DNA from: Stemphylium vesicarium
Lineage: Eukaryota; Ascomycota; Dothideomycetes; Pleosporales; Pleosporaceae
NCBI GenBank assembly: GCA_004380135.1
Contig: QXCR01000058.1
Span: forward strand, 1-64,000
Direction of reading: 5' to 3'
Length of the DNA stretch: 64,000 bases
A program made the translations under genes and the position numbers. Under the pieces are notes generated by a model that searched no databases, had not been told where the DNA came from, and saw nothing but the letters and a program-made list of their open reading frames with translations. Shown piece after piece: positions 20,105 through 33,679 of the stretch. How positions within the stretch are numbered: position 1 is the first letter of the stretch; the number at the start of each line of letters is the position of its first letter.

Positions 20105-21893
20105 CTACTCCCTGACTCTCCCATTGCTCTTATCCGCTTCTTCGTCCACATCTCCATTTCCACTATCCTTTCTCCTGTTACTCAACTCCACAACCTCGCT
20201 GGCTTCCCCCGGCCTCTCCAACCCCCTATCCTTGATGAAAACGCAGCCCAACAAACACAGCGCCATGAACGGGACATTCATGATGAAAATCGTGCGACTC
20301 GCCGTCGCATATGCCTGGAGGATCTGTCTAATCTGTCTATGGTCAAGCATCTCGAAATCCGGGGTATCGTACGCACTAAGCGCCAGCTTGTGAAACTCAA
20401 GCGGCATCGCTTTATGCAGAGAGCTCTGGAGAGCCGCTGCCGAAATAGCCAGACCGATTGCACCGCCGAGGCTCCTGATGAAGTTCCGATTCGAGATGAC
20501 AATGGCGCGTTGTGCTTTTGTACAGTGGGCTTGGAGGGCGATGAGTACGGGTTGAAAGACTGCGCCGATGCCTGTGCCTTGGACGAAGAGGATGATGACG
20601 ATGCCGTAGAGTGGCGTGTCGAGCGAGAACATGCATGTCAGCCCTACACCCAGGGTCCACAGGAAGAGCCCTAGCCAGATCACCTCGCCGTAGCGCTCCC
20701 GTCGTGATATGTACTGTCCTGCTAGGATTGACGACAGCATTTGCGAACAGCTGATGGGGAGCATCAGAGTGGCGGACGTGATGGGCGAGAGGCGACGCGC
20801 GTTTTGGAAGAAGAGAGGCAGGTAGTAGGTTTGCGAGTAGGCTACTATACCGAACAAGAAGTTTTGGAAGAGCATGACGGATACCGGACCAGATTTGAAA
20901 AGCGATACTGTACTGACTGTTAGAGATTTTAAGAATATGGTGAGAATAGTGAGGGGTCGTACGTGGCATCATGGGTAGAAGAGCGATGCGGTGCTCGATG
21001 TAAATGAAAGCTATCAGGCAACATCCTCCAATTGTTAACATGGAAATGACCATTGGTGAATTCCAGTCAAAGTAATCTCCACCTCCTGCGATAGGGATGA
21101 GCGTCAGGATCAGTGCTGCGCTTCCGAAGAATATACCGCCAAAGTCGATTCTTTTCAAGACCGTCTTCATGTCCGCTCTGGGCTGATCTTTCGGCGTCGG
21201 CAGCACAAGCAGACACAATATCCCACAGGCCGCCGCAACCGGACTGACGAGCCAGAAGAAACCCCTCCAGGTACTCTTCTGCACGAAAGCGGCGGCAATG
21301 AAGGGGCCGGACATGTTGCCCAGCCCAACACAGGCCCCGATCACACCCTGCCACTTTCCACGCTCTTTCAATGTAACAATGTCGGATACGATCATGGCGG
21401 ACAGGGAGGCAATGCCGCCGTTAGCTACACCGGCAAGCCCTCGGAAGATGTAGAGCATTGTTGCGTCGCGGGAAAGGCCACAGAGGAGGTCTGAGGCTGC
21501 CAGAAGGGCTAGTGCGGATAGGAGGACGGATTTTCTGCCTGTAGCTTCGAGGTTAGCTGTTTCGATTTTTGTATTCCATCTGTGAAGAGAAAACTTACCG
21601 AACAGGTCACTCATCCTCCCATAAAGCACCTGAAAAATGGTATTTGCTATTAGTGCGCTCGTTCCCGCCCAACTAATCGTGTCTTCAGCATCGAGATCGC
21701 GTCCGATTGTAGGTAGTGCGACACCAACCCCAGCCTGGTCTATAAAACAAATCACGTGCGATATTGCTAAGACTGCAAGAACGATGAGGAGCTGCTTTCG
21801 GGGAAGCAGATTTGTCTGATCGAACACTGTGGCCTCGGCGGCGATCTGACGGGCGGTCATAGTGCGTGAAAAGACACGGTTTACCGCGGACAT
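20105..21893 (-). CDS. MFS transporter, DHA2-type with 14 predicted spans
   Basis: Exons 21893-21599, 20963-21538 and 20105-20916 give 560 residues. Introns are 60 and 46 bases (GTAAGT and GTACGA donors, CTAAC branch points). The family motifs are present: YGRMSDLFGRKSVL (motif A) near residue 95, IFRGLAGVANGGI (motif B) and the antiporter-type GLGNMSGPFIAAAF (motif C). The number and spacing of hydrophobic helices fit the 14-span DHA2 group, which exports drugs, toxins or organic acids by proton antiport. The C-terminal tail is charged and cytosolic. It ends next to the amidase, but whether it belongs to the same pathway is uncertain. Confidence 0.9.
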
Positions 21894-23026
21894 GTTCTAG
21901 ATGCGATAGGAACGGTGCTGCAATGACGCATCGAAGAACAATGCTCGAGAAGAAGAGGAGGTAAAAGTTCGGATAAGCTGTCGACAAATAAAAAGTTGGA
22001 CGACGGAAATGGAAATAGAAATGGAGGTGAAAATGCCAAGAAAGCAACCTGATCGTAACCATGGTACCGAAGAGGATGGAAGACGTTCTTTCGGATAATC
22101 GTGCTGGGTGGATGTCGCAGTGCCCGGCTGGGCTTCGCTCATTGTATTTGTCCAGTTCTGCCGCTTGCCTTGTTGAGGCAGAATATGGGAAAGGGAAGGC
22201 GGCTGACGCAGAAGTGAGATGACCCTGTGCAAGTGCCTGGCATGGACGGGAAGGAACGATGGTTTCGCCCAATGAAGCGTTTCAGGGTCGTGCGACCTGT
22301 TGCCTAAAGGAGTAATACGGGGGACATCACCACAAAACTATGACAACAGATATCCATCCGTCGATGCATCATAGCCTGCGTAATGATAGTCCCTGTACCT
22401 TAATCTGAGGCCGTCACATGTACCAGCAAGAAATGGGGCCACTACGTGTTTTGCAAACATAATCGCGTGGTAATCGAACCCCACCTCATCGTCATGGCTA
22501 ATCTTTCTCCTGGTCGGGACAAGCGCAGAGCACCTAGGGTGTCAAAGCAAGCAAGCAGGTCCGGCCCGGGGGCTAATTTGAACATCTTATATATGACTCT
22601 ATCCTACACTATCTCCCTCTCATACACGTTCCGCGTCGCAAGCATAGGTAGTAAGAAAATCCTCTGATATGGTGTAGCCCGGTTTGACTTCCCATGCCAT
22701 GTTCGCCCCCCTTACGGCATATAAACTACCACATAAGCAACAAGCGGATCGCACGTATCACAGAAACGACTATAAACAAGTAAATGAAATCGCTGGCGAT
22801 GCAACAGTTTCCCGGGTGCTCGAATGATACAAGAGCACCTTCCTCCCGAAAACGCCAAGCTCAACACTCCTAAATTGTCGCTTTTTTCGAGACCGAATAT
22901 ACTGTACTGACAACATTGTGGTGTCATATCGTGACTTCGAAGGACTGGTGCCTATCAGAACACATGTATGGAGTAGGACAGCTTTCAACTTCGAGTCGAA
23001 ATCCAGACCAGATGTGCATTTCAGAC
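21894..23026. other. Intergenic region, MFS promoter and PDS5 3' side
   Basis: About 1.1 kb. It is upstream of the leftward MFS gene and downstream of the leftward PDS5 gene. No further gene or clear regulatory site was recognised. Confidence 0.4.
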
Positions 23027-26000
23027 TCATGCGCGTGCACGACCGCTGCGCCGAACAATGGGAGTGCCATTGGCAGCAGCTGGGCTTGATCGAGCGGCTG
23101 CGGTGGTACCGTTGGCCTTCGCTTTTGTTGCTCTGGCTTTGGTTGCGCTTTTTGCGGATTTGGGTGGCGTGGCTTCCTTAGCCGGCTCAGCTGCTTTGCG
23201 TTTCCGGGCAGGAGAAAATTTGGCTCCGTTCGTCTTGGCTGCGGCTTTGCCTCTTGTTTTCCTCGCTGGTGCCGGTTCGGGGTCAGCCTCGGGTTCTGAC
23301 GAAGGTTCTGGATTTGAGAGTTCAGATTCTTCAGCAGCGGCCTCTGGTTCCTTCTCAGGCTCGGCCTCCTCCGCATCTGCCATGTCTACATCCTGTTCAG
23401 GGGCAGGGCTAGACTCCTCTTCTCCCTCCTCGTCTCCTTCTTGTTCGGAAGCATCGGCTTCCTCCTCTTGAACTTCTGCAGCACCAGCGCCAGCGCCTTC
23501 GTCGTCACTCGATACTTCGACGTAGCTCTTGTGCGCAGTACTCCGTCGATCACTCTTTCTCCTAGGACCACTTGACGGCGCAACGCCACCCTCAACATCG
23601 CTTGCATCATCATCGTCGCTAGCTCTTCTTTTCTTCTTTGGTGTCTTAACTGGTCGATCTGCCCTAACCTTCTTCTCTTTGATAGGCCTGTCTCCCTTGT
23701 TCTTCTTGCGCGGCTTTTCGGCACCTTCAGACGCTTTTCGTTTCTTGCTCCGAATGGCTCTCCGCACTAGTGGCTCGAGTCCTTCCACCAAATCTTCTCC
23801 AATCCATATCTTCTTTGCGATCTCTTGTGCCCTGTCGTGGCTTTCAAGGGGCCGGAAGATGCCTGATGGCAGCTTCATTTTCCCGGGATACGACTGCATG
23901 GTCCAGTTGTTTTGCTCTTCCCATGATCGGATCAATGCTTGGGCGAGATCAGACAGGACATAGAGGTTCTCATCAGCCTGTCGTGACGGCGCAATTCCAT
24001 CCGCAACGCCTTTGACGCGTTGAGCGACGTGGAAGATGAGGGACAAGTTCTCTTCTGTTGCTACGCATTTGAGATAATAGAGTATGTACTCCGACATGAG
24101 CTTCAGCGTCTCGTCTTCTGTGTCGAAGTCGGGATGGTGAGCGAGTAGACTTAGTAGGCGCGCAAACACTGATTCCAACACAGTTTCCTTACGCGCAGCG
24201 AATGCAGCCCGGCGTGCGCGAATCCAAGTCATTGTGCTGCTCTTGATGTTCTTCTCCGGCTCGTGGGCGAGGAAGAAGAGGATGGTGTAGAACCGAGGAG
24301 GAAGGCGACCTTGGCCGAGATACTTCATTAGCTTGTCTGCGAAGCCTTTTCGTACTTGTGTGCAAGGGTCGTGGGTCACCAGAGCCAACTGAATAAAGTC
24401 TGCGGGGGTCAAGAAGGGGTCAAGCCGCTTGTGACAGGATAGCTTGAGCAACGAATTGGCCGCGAGGAGCCGCTGGCGCGACTTGTGGGCTTGGGGGGTG
24501 CTATCGTCCGTCGAGCCCTCGCCGTTGTTTCTCACGTAGCGATTCAACAAGGTATATGTATCCTGTACAGCGTCCTTGGAAGTGGCTTCAGCAGGTAATG
24601 AGCGTAGTCGGTTGACAAGAATTTTGATGGCCCAAGATCGGCCTTGAATGTCCTCGTCAGGTACTTCCATCCATTCCGCATCCGCCTCAGGACAAGTAGC
24701 ATGTGGTTTTTGGAGAACCTCCTGGATGGCGATCTCAATAACCGCATCCATCTCATCCTCGCAGTCGGACTGGGCTAGTGAGACCAACTGACTAAGCGCA
24801 GCCAGCTTCGTGAGCCAATGAGCACCGCCATATTCGAAACCTTTAATACTCTTCGTCAGAATCTCCTTTGCATGCATCTCTTTCTTGTCGTCGCTATTCA
24901 TAATGATTGTAATGGCATGTTTAGCGGCCTGTGGGGGCGTGCCATAGAATGCGAAATTCAAGAAGCTCTGCACCAGTTTCCGGCTGTCCTTGCCGTTCAC
25001 TGGAATGTCTGTGGGGAACTTCTTGGCGAATGCAGCGCAGGCCTTCAAGTCGTCTACCGCGCCGGGTGGGTTTGGCTTGGTGGCTGTGGGAGCCTCGCTC
25101 TCTAACGTCTTGCACAAGTCCTTCACGTGGGTGGAGAACACCTTGGGGTGTTTCGTAGAGATCTCCTTCAGAAGTTCATGGGCAGTGACGCCCAGGCCCT
25201 TGTCGTCTGTGCGAGTAAACTCAATGACGGCGGGAACATGGCTCTTGTTGTAGCACAGTAAGCTGACACGGTAGAGGAGTGGGGTCAACGTGTCAAGCAA
25301 CGAAGCGCCGGGCCCATCCTCGATCCTTTTCCGGAGCTCCTTGATTGATCTGAATACCTTGCGGTACTCGCTCGCGGGGTCCATGCAAAAGCGCATAAGG
25401 GCGTAGGCGCGGCGATCGTGAACTTTGGCAAATTTCCACAGGTCATCTCTGACACGAGTTGGGTCCGGCAGGGTTTTCGCGTAGTAGGTGATGAGGCCTT
25501 CAAGATTAGTCGTGACATCTTTCCCACTCTTGTCCGTGACACCGCCATTGTAGTCCTCGCACAACTTGAGGAAATGTTCCATGTACTTGGCACCTGGGCC
25601 TTGGTTCCCTTGTTTCGCAAAGAACACCTTCTTGGCTTTCTCTTCCAGGCCGTTTACGAGCACGAGTTGCCTCTCGGTCCGAATCTTGTCCAAGTCTGCT
25701 TCTGTATAACTTTGTTCACTGGTTGTTTGGCTGTCTTTCACAACCTGTGAGTTTCCAGCGGAAGCCGCCTTGGCTTTCATGGGCGGGTAGCCGAGAGGAA
25801 GTAGGGAGTCGTACAGGGCAAGGTCGACCTGGACGTTGATTTCAAGGTCGTTTACGTAGCAGGCCTCCAGAATGCGCGAAGGGATAGGCCCCAGAAGTGA
25901 CTTAATGCTCTCATCGCCTTCCGCAATGGCACCTGCAGCCACTCCCCAGATCTTACCGAGAAGTCTCATCGACTCAGAATGAATGACGTTCTTTTTGTCC

Positions 26001-27628
26001 TTGACACGGTCGGCGAGGTTGGAGAGGATGGAGCCCGGTTCTGCCATACCGCCGTTGCTGCCGAGTTTGCGAACAATATCATTGAATTCGAAATGCGCGA
26101 CTGCCTTGACAGCGGCTAGTCGCACCTTCTCGTCACTGTCGATCAGACACTCGCTGAAGTACTTCAGGAGCTTCTGTTCTTCTTCGAGATCGAGGCCGAT
26201 GCCTCCTGCTGATGTCATCAATATGCGGCCGATGCCGGTAGTCCACGAAGCACGTATGACGGCGGATTTGTCATTCTTGCGCTGCAGGAATGAATGGTAT
26301 GCAACAGGATATTGTGTAGGGAAGGAATTGATAGAAACGGGTGTGGTGAGATAGTCAAAGGGTCGTGCAGAATCAGAGCGCGATAGACTTTGGGAGGGGT
26401 ATGCTACCGGATCCAGATCGGGTAGAGGGGGAGGGCCAGCCGCACCAATGCCAGAGATCATGTCACCAAAGGTCTCAGTTGCAAGCTGTCGGAGCTGCAC
26501 GTTCTCTGTCGCAAGCTCATCCTGCAAGTGCGGGATAATCTCCTGCAGGACTCCGGGACAGCATTTCCACAACTCTCGTAGCAGCCTATGTGCTTTGTGT
26601 GCCTCGTTGAGATCGTCTTCAGAGGGACCTCGTGGGACGTCGTCATCCCCGTCATCCTTGGCGTGGCCTTTGTATGTAGTTCCCGAATTGGTGAAGTCTA
26701 CAATGACGGAACTAAAGTAGTTTCCAATGAGGCGAGCCATCTTGTCGGGAAATGAATTGCAGACGTTCTTGGCCATGTTGTATGCAGGAGGGGCTTCTTT
26801 GCGGCGCAGCGTTGACTGCTTTGCGTCTATCTGAACACTCTTCTTGCCCTTTGAAGCGCCTAGTGTGATGGGGTCGGCCCAGAGGAATTGCGCGACTACG
26901 ACGTCCACGACATCATGTGTGACTGCGGGCGCCTCGTCTATTATGGTGGAGAGCACTTCAGTCATGTTGTGCTCAATGCTCTTGCTCAGCTCCTCGCCCT
27001 TGGAAGGACCCGAGAGAACGTCGAAGCAGGTGGTAAAGAGGGCAGAAGTAAGCTGATCGGAGCCGGGAATCTCGTTTATGAGCAGTATGCTCTTCCATTC
27101 GGCGAGTGATCGTAGTATGTACATGTGCTGACTGTTGTATGGGTGAGAGGGGTCGGCGAGGAGAGGGAGCAGCTTGTGGATGATGACTGAGAAGATTTCC
27201 TATCGCATGTGTTAGTAGCCCGTAACACATTCAGTAGCCGACGGTCGTACCTTGAGCTTGGATGCGGGATAGGGCGCATCCGGCGCAAAGAGCTTCAGCA
27301 TGTCGACTATGCAGCATACGGTCCACGCGCGCACGCCATTGTCCTTGTGCTGCAGGAGACTCTGGTGAGCCAGCGACTCAGCGACGGGCATGAGAGACTC
27401 CCTGTGCGCTTCTTCTTGGTCGATGGTGCGCAGTTCATCCAGCAGCGCCTTGAGTCGCGTCAACAGGTCGCTGACGCCGATTTGCTTGCCTGGCCGGCCA
27501 ACAAGCGTCTGCTTGAACTTGAGCTTCTTGAGCCCATCTTGGACTTGCTCTTCTTGCTCCAGCTCTTCCTGCTCCTCTTGCACCACCTCGGTCGCGGCGG
27601 CCGCGCTGCGCCGACTGCGAGGAGCCAT
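23027..27628 (-). CDS. PDS5: Sister chromatid cohesion protein Pds5 (BimD/Spo76 orthologue)
   Basis: Exon 1 (27628-27251) and exon 2 (27199-23027) are separated by a 51-base intron (GTACGA, ACTAAC, ATAG) and encode 1516 residues, the length expected for filamentous fungi. The N-terminal part is an array of HEAT-like helices starting with LKFKQTLVGRPGKQIGVSDLLTRL, typical of Pds5, with the characteristic HMYILRSLAEWKSILL and LFTTCFDVL stretches. The last 250 residues are low-complexity, with basic KKRK clusters followed by a long acidic run and further Lys/Ala-rich, AT-hook-like segments. Pds5 binds the cohesin kleisin and controls cohesin loading, release and acetylation in the nucleus. It starts back-to-back with TTI1 across 492 bases. 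Confidence 0.93.
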
Positions 27629-28120
27629 GTCGCGTGGCTGCGCGTGTGGACTGCTGTCTTCGGATGCTAAGGTACTATTTTTAATTCAAAGGCGATTGAG
27701 CGCGTGGTAAAATGGGCCGAGGCGCTGGCCGTGGTGGAGTGGATTAGCGACGCGGTCGTGGTAATGTAGCGTGACAAGGTCGAGGGGAACATGCATGGAG
27801 CGACTTTCTGAGCAGTGACGCGCTAGCCAGGTGGTACGCGACGACCGACGTGCGCCTGGATCGTGCTCCACCTGCATCATCATCACCATCGCCCCGGCCC
27901 GACCAAGCCCTTCATCTACCACTTTCACCCCGCACGCTAAGACTCCGATAAAGTAAGCCAGGTTGACATTGGAATGCAATGGTTCTGATCTTCATGGCCA
28001 TCTAGAAATGTTAGTGCCGACAAAGGTTGCAGGCAAACTCAACTGTACTGGCGTATATTCCATCAGCTACGTTTAGCGCCTTACTATCTCCCGTGGTTTC
28101 TGTCCGTAGAAGAAAATAAG
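27629..28120. promoter_or_regulatory. Divergent promoter region PDS5 / TTI1
   Basis: 492 bases separate the two start codons. Both genes have nuclear chromosome-maintenance roles, so shared control is possible. No specific factor site was identified. Confidence 0.35.
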
Positions 28121-31100
28121 ATGGAAAGGCAGCAAGCCTTCCAGCTGGTATGCAACTGTCGCCAGATTCTATCTTCCCGCTAATGCAGTTTCAGTTGAAG
28201 CAACCATGCATCCGCCTTCTACAAGTCACTGCGAGTCTTTCGCAGAATCCAGGCGCTCGGAAGGAATTAATCCAGGCCCTATCTGACCTTCTATCTACGC
28301 TTCGGTCCACCACAAAGAAACCTGGAGTGCTGGACGCAAAGCTGACTGAATATGCTTTTGTCCCCATTTCCCAAGTACTGAGGATCTCACGCCAAGTCCC
28401 CGTTCGCGCCCTTGAGATGTGTTTGGAATGCATCTCAGTTTTACTATGTGCCGGTTGGGGAGGAGGACTTGAGCCTGCTTTGTCTGGGCAACTGCTCATT
28501 CTCTTCACCTTTCTAGCAAAACCCTCCTCCGGCGACAGTGGTATCTCAGCCACATCAGAAGAGCTTCAAACCTTGGCTCTCAAATGCATCTCGGAGTTGA
28601 TGACTGAGTTGTCGCGTTCAAAACAGAGCCAGCAGTCCATCACTGCAACTTTGAATGTGCCAGCCTTGGGAGAGGCGGTTTTGGTCATGCTGGAGAGTCT
28701 AACAGACAGCAATTCAAACAATGTAAAGTTCCAGGCTGTCAGCGCACTCAAGTCGACTACCAATGCCATAGGAGATGACGATGCCTTAGCGAACTTTCTT
28801 CCCAGGGTAGTCTCTTCATTGACCAAGGTATTGACTCCTAGTAGTAGCAACCGACCCGGCTTTCGCGTCGTTGAGCAGGGTCTGGATGTACTTTCACTAG
28901 TCATAGGCCGCCTACTCAGCGATTTGAAAGCCAAGGACTTGCCCAAGAAAGCTCCATCCGAAGGGTCGAGGGATGACATAAAGGTGTTACGTTCGACTTC
29001 TTGGCTACAGGCTACCTCGTCACAGATCAAAATCGCACTCGCAAACGTCTTCAAATTACGGGATCACGATAAGCCAGAGGTGCGCCAGGCCCTTCTAAAA
29101 TTATGTCTATGCATAATACAAGACTGTCGCACTTCGCTCGCTCTATGTACAAGCATGGCTACTGAAACCGTTATTAGTCTTGCTGGTCACGAGGGCTCTG
29201 GCGACTCGATTGAAAACGAACTCAAGGGGCTATTGCTTGCGGATCAAAATTTATCCGACCTTCTACGTGAAAGCCTGCATGGCTGGATCATAGCACTGCC
29301 CCGGATGATGCAATCAAAAGATGATCATGGTCGCCGGCGCATCATACATCAAATCTCAGTGTCACTTCGGCTGTTCGAGCAAGATCCAACTATTCTGGAT
29401 GAGCGGCTAGCCGACAGTCTTCGCGATGGTGTTTCCGCTGTTTTCTCCGACGCAAAGGGGTTAGAGGAAGTCAATGACAGCGCATCGAATGCCATCACCG
29501 ATCGGACTTTGACATTGAGCTCCACAAAGTCGCTGTCTTTCTCACCGATCAGTCTGCAATTCAAAGGTCAGGACGATATGATGGCAGAGTTCAGGCTTTT
29601 GGTTCAAGAACTCGCAAGATCCAATTCTGCGTTGACAGTGGCTCAAGGACTCGCAGGCTCAATTGACTTTGGTGCAACTGAAATGCGGCTCGCTAGTTTC
29701 TGGTTATCAGTCAACCTTGTGCGAGAAGTCACCTTAAGTAACCCCTCCATCGACGACTTCATAGACCTCGGAGCACCAAATCCCAGGGAAGAGCTTTTAG
29801 ACGACCTATACTCACACTCTCTATCGTTGTTGAACCAGCGTGACCCAGACACAGATACATCCTGGCATTTCTATGCTCTAGCTCTTGAGATGATAGCGCT
29901 GCAAGCGAAGCGTTACCGAATTGAGTTTCGACCTGAGTTGAGTGAGGTCCTGTATCCAGTACTCCACTATTTGGGAAGCTCCAACGCTGCCCTGCGCGAG
30001 CACGCTTTGACGTGTCTGAACATCATTGCGGATGCATCTGGGTATGCCAATGCTGGAGAACTTGTGGTTGGAAACGTCGACTATATTGTCAACGCCGTCG
30101 GTCTCAAACTCGCTTACGGAGACGTTTCACCCCAGGCTCCTCAAGTTCTTCTCATGATGATGCGACTCTGCGGCCCATCCCTTTTGCCGTACCTAGATGA
30201 TCTGGTTGACAGCATCTTCGACGCCTTGGAGAGATACCATGGATATCCAAAGCTTGCTGAACTATTGTTCTCAGTATTGAAGGGCATGACGGAAGAAGGC
30301 GTCAAGGAACCTCAACTCGCGATTACAGCGGGAGGAAACAAGGAGCATTTCGGTACCCGTGAATCAGGACCTACCATGAACGACGTCGTGGAAGCACTGA
30401 AGAAGCTCGAATCTGACTCACGACGCCGAGCCGAAGATGAGAAGGCAGCCACCAAAGAGCACTTCCCACAACAGCCATGGAAAGAAGAAAAGAACCCAGA
30501 AAATGCTGATGGCGACCCCAATGAAGATGATGAAGAGCCGCCACCACCGAAGACTGAAGAGCGTCCACCACCCGCACCCCGCACCTTCACCATTCTCCTC
30601 AAGATCTCCGAACTAACACAACACTACCTCACGACCAACTCCCCAACACTCAGAAATTCCCTGCTATCCCTTCTCCAAACAACCATACCAGCTCTCGCCA
30701 AGCACGAAAATTCCTTCCTGCCGCTCATCAACACGCTCTGGCCTGTACTACTACCCCGCCTCCAAGACCCAGAAGCCTACATCGTGTCCAACGCGCTCGA
30801 CATTGTATCACTGATGTGTTCGCACGCCGGCAATTTCATGAGGACAAGAATCGAAGATGCATGGGATCTCATCCGTCGAGTCTACAAACGGACCCAACAA
30901 CAAGACACCAGGAAGAAAGCCAGCGACACCAAATTCGCGTCACTGAAAATCGGTAGCATCGAGATAAATATGACGAAGCTGTCCATGGACGCGAGACCAA
31001 CTACCGATATCTCGCGCCCGGAGCTGTATGTCGATGCGCCTACGCGCATGATCTGGCGTAGCCTCGTGGGCTTGTTGTGCGCGGTGGCTCGGCACATCAC

Positions 31101-31338
31101 TGTGCGGGAACAGCGTTTCGAGGAGATGCTGAACATGCTTGACCCTTTGTTGGCAAGGGGCGATGTGCGCGAGGCGCTGGAGTGCTGTAATGCGGATGCG
31201 GTCTGGCTGAGGTTGTACAAGAAGAGCAGACTTGGAGGTGAAGGGAACCAGTCTGGTGCCAGTGTTTCCGCGAAGACGCAGAGATTGTTTGGGAAAGTAC
31301 CGGTTGGAAAACCGAATTGGCGATTCGTACGAGTTTGA
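28121..31338 (+). CDS. TTI1: Tti1, TELO2-interacting protein 1 (Tel2-Tti1-Tti2 complex)
   Basis: The preferred model starts at ATG 28121 and splices a short 41-base intron (28148-28188, GTATGC to TAATGCAG) to an exon running to 31338, giving 1058 residues. The N-terminus then reads QAFQLFQLKQPCIRLLQ, which fits the Tti1 start. An unspliced alternative begins at ATG 28150, in the same frame. The protein is HEAT-repeat helices throughout, with the conserved RLCGPSLLPYLDDLVDSIFDAL, LINTLWPVLLPRLQDPEAYIVSNALDIV and a charged, Pro/Glu-rich insert near residues 760-820. Tti1 scaffolds the TTT co-chaperone complex that stabilises PIKK kinases (Tor, ATM, ATR). Confidence 0.85.
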
Positions 31339-32256
31339 AGCTTGGCATTCAGAGCCGGGGGAGGGGGTGGTCTGTTTCACGTGCTTGAAGTTGAGATAAC
31401 CTCAGTCAATGGATGTGTACTGAGATCCAGGCGGGAGCAGGATCGCCGATCGTGCTAGCTACTATACATCCTACCTGAGTATCTCCCTGTGTTATTCGCC
31501 GTGGTGTTCTGCTGATTCAATTCCATTAACTTACAGCTCTGCAAGCAGATCAATACTGCAGTGACCCAAGACCCCGCAACCCTCATCAGCCCATCCCAAA
31601 AGCAAACATCTCAGCCTTTGCTAGCTCAGCCGCATCAAGACTTTGTTCTGGGGATACGCTTTCTACGGTGTGTAGGGACAAGAAAAAACGGTGTGTAAGA
31701 TACCACATTCGCAACGACACCGCCTGCATACCTAAGCGGCTCGCCCGTCCCTATCAAAGATTGTGTAACCCACCACCCGCGCCCAACTAGGTAGGTTGCC
31801 ATTTAACTTTGTTCCGTGCGCATTTTTCCGGCAGTCTGGTAAGCGTCCTCTGCCCCTCTGTGCGTATGGTTCTTCCTACACACAGCAGCGGCTCTGCTAC
31901 CTAGGTGTCTCGTTATCGTGGCCCCCAAAATTTCAGCCTGGGCTCAGCCAATATGCGCTGAGGCGTTCGGTGGCTGCAAATGAGGGCGCGCGCAAGCCTT
32001 TGCAGCTGATGTGCATCGGTACACGGGCGATATGAATAGAGGGAGGGTGGTGTGTTAGTTCAGCCTTGTCGCGTTGCTGTATAAAAGTTGGACGGGGACG
32101 CTTCGTGCGTATGGGTTTAGAGTACGGCTTCTCCTTCGTCTGTCTTCCGATCATTTGGTCAATAGCTTTTTTTAGGTTCGCGATACTGAGTCTATCGGGC
32201 TGTTGCTTTCTTCTCATCGTCCTCTTTGATCGTACGTGTTATTCCAGCCACCCAGC
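31339..32256. other. Intergenic region with TATA box for the next gene
   Basis: No gene is recognised. TATAAAA at 32080-32086 lies about 170 bases before the ATG of the downstream membrane protein gene and is a likely core promoter element. Confidence 0.4.
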
Positions 32257-33679
32257 ATGAACGGATCAGCAGAATACAACTTCACACGGCTCGATGAATT
32301 TTTCTGGTACGAGTCAAGTGATTGCGATGACCTGATGAAGATCTGGTATTGCCTCGAATATAGAAAGACATACGATGGAAAGATCGCCAACGAATTTGGG
32401 ACTTATGAAGGGGTTTACGATCGCATCGTTCGGGGTCTCTCGAACTATTCCGACGACCTGCCCCTAGAAACTCCGCCCCGAAATGAAGAGTTTTGGACCT
32501 GGGCTATGCAAAGTGACATACAGGGGTGGGTCCAAGCTGATGGAGAGCACTACTGTGCTTCACAGATGTGCAAAGCTGTTGGCTGGGAAGGTAATCCAGA
32601 TCTCGCAGGTGTTGGGGTGAGAACTGTGCTCTTGATTTTGATACAGGAATCAAAAATGCTAATCAACGTAGATGTTAACTACATATATCATACAAACAGT
32701 TCTCGTCACAATCTACCTAGTCGCGATACTCACGATTCGCCTCGACAAATTGCCGATACGACTACGAGGCTCCCACCTGGTCTCTCGGACGTTACTAGCA
32801 ATGCAGCACTCAACAACCGAGTTTCTATCTGCTTCGGCGAAATTTTCACTCGCCTTGCTGGTAGCCTCCATCTACTCAATTGCGCAACCCGAATTGACAA
32901 AGACCTTCTCGTCGTGGATCCTTAGTTTGGTCATACCGCTCAATTCAGTGCTCCCGGTGGTCATACTAAACGTTTCTGCATCGGGCATGCTTCGAAGATC
33001 CAAAGGGCGGGTGTTGTTATGGTTAGTCACCGCCATTCTAATCATTGTTCTAGCTGCACGCAGTTCCCCTCTCTTCAACGGAGAAGATAGCAATGGACAC
33101 TACGGATATAAGGATGTTGAGCCAAAATGGGACAGTCCTTGTCTGAAAACCCGTTCATTTCGCAGAATGGCATTCTTCTCATGGACGATCGCTGGGGTCC
33201 TGTGCCTCGGTATCATTGGATACATTACCGACTTCGTCGCCTCTTGGTCTAGAAGTCGACCTGAAGGAATTATACGGCTTTCGAATCCCGTGCAGTATGG
33301 AATAATCGGAATCAGTGTATGCACGACGTGGTTTATCGTCGGCTGGTTGCTCAAGTTAACCCTCGATGTACGAGCCCGTGCAGGGAAGAACAATCGAGAC
33401 AACGAGTGGACGATTGGGCAGGTGCTGGCGCTCGCTACTTGGTAGGTCTTTACTGTGCTTGAATTATTGAGACATGCACTGACTTGGTGTTTCTACTTCT
33501 GTAGGGTGCCTTTCATGGTGGAATTTGCGTACATATGGTGGGAACTGCCGGAGGCCGCATTGAACGGGCGACTGATGGCTCCATACAAGGTTGTTTCAAC
33601 ATCAACGCGAGAGAGTCCGTTCGAGATGCTGTCACCGGATGGAGATAAAGAGAGGGGCCATTTCCAGAGGCTTGAGTGA
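32257..33679 (+). CDS. Seven-span membrane protein of unknown function
   Basis: Three exons (32257-32616, 32672-33441, 33505-33679), with introns of 55 and 63 bases, encode 434 residues. The first 120 residues are hydrophilic with several Trp and Cys (for example IWYCLEY and HYCASQMC) and no signal peptide. About seven hydrophobic segments follow, beginning with the one after MLTTYIIQTV. The tail is short and charged. An outside N-terminus with a seven-span core would resemble receptor topology, but no receptor family motif is recognised and the count is by eye. The exon structure is well supported by phase. Confidence 0.75.

Noticed and set aside
21685..22272. 195-codon minus-strand frame overlapping the MFS start
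   Set aside because: A shadow of the MFS first exon extended into its promoter. No independent features.
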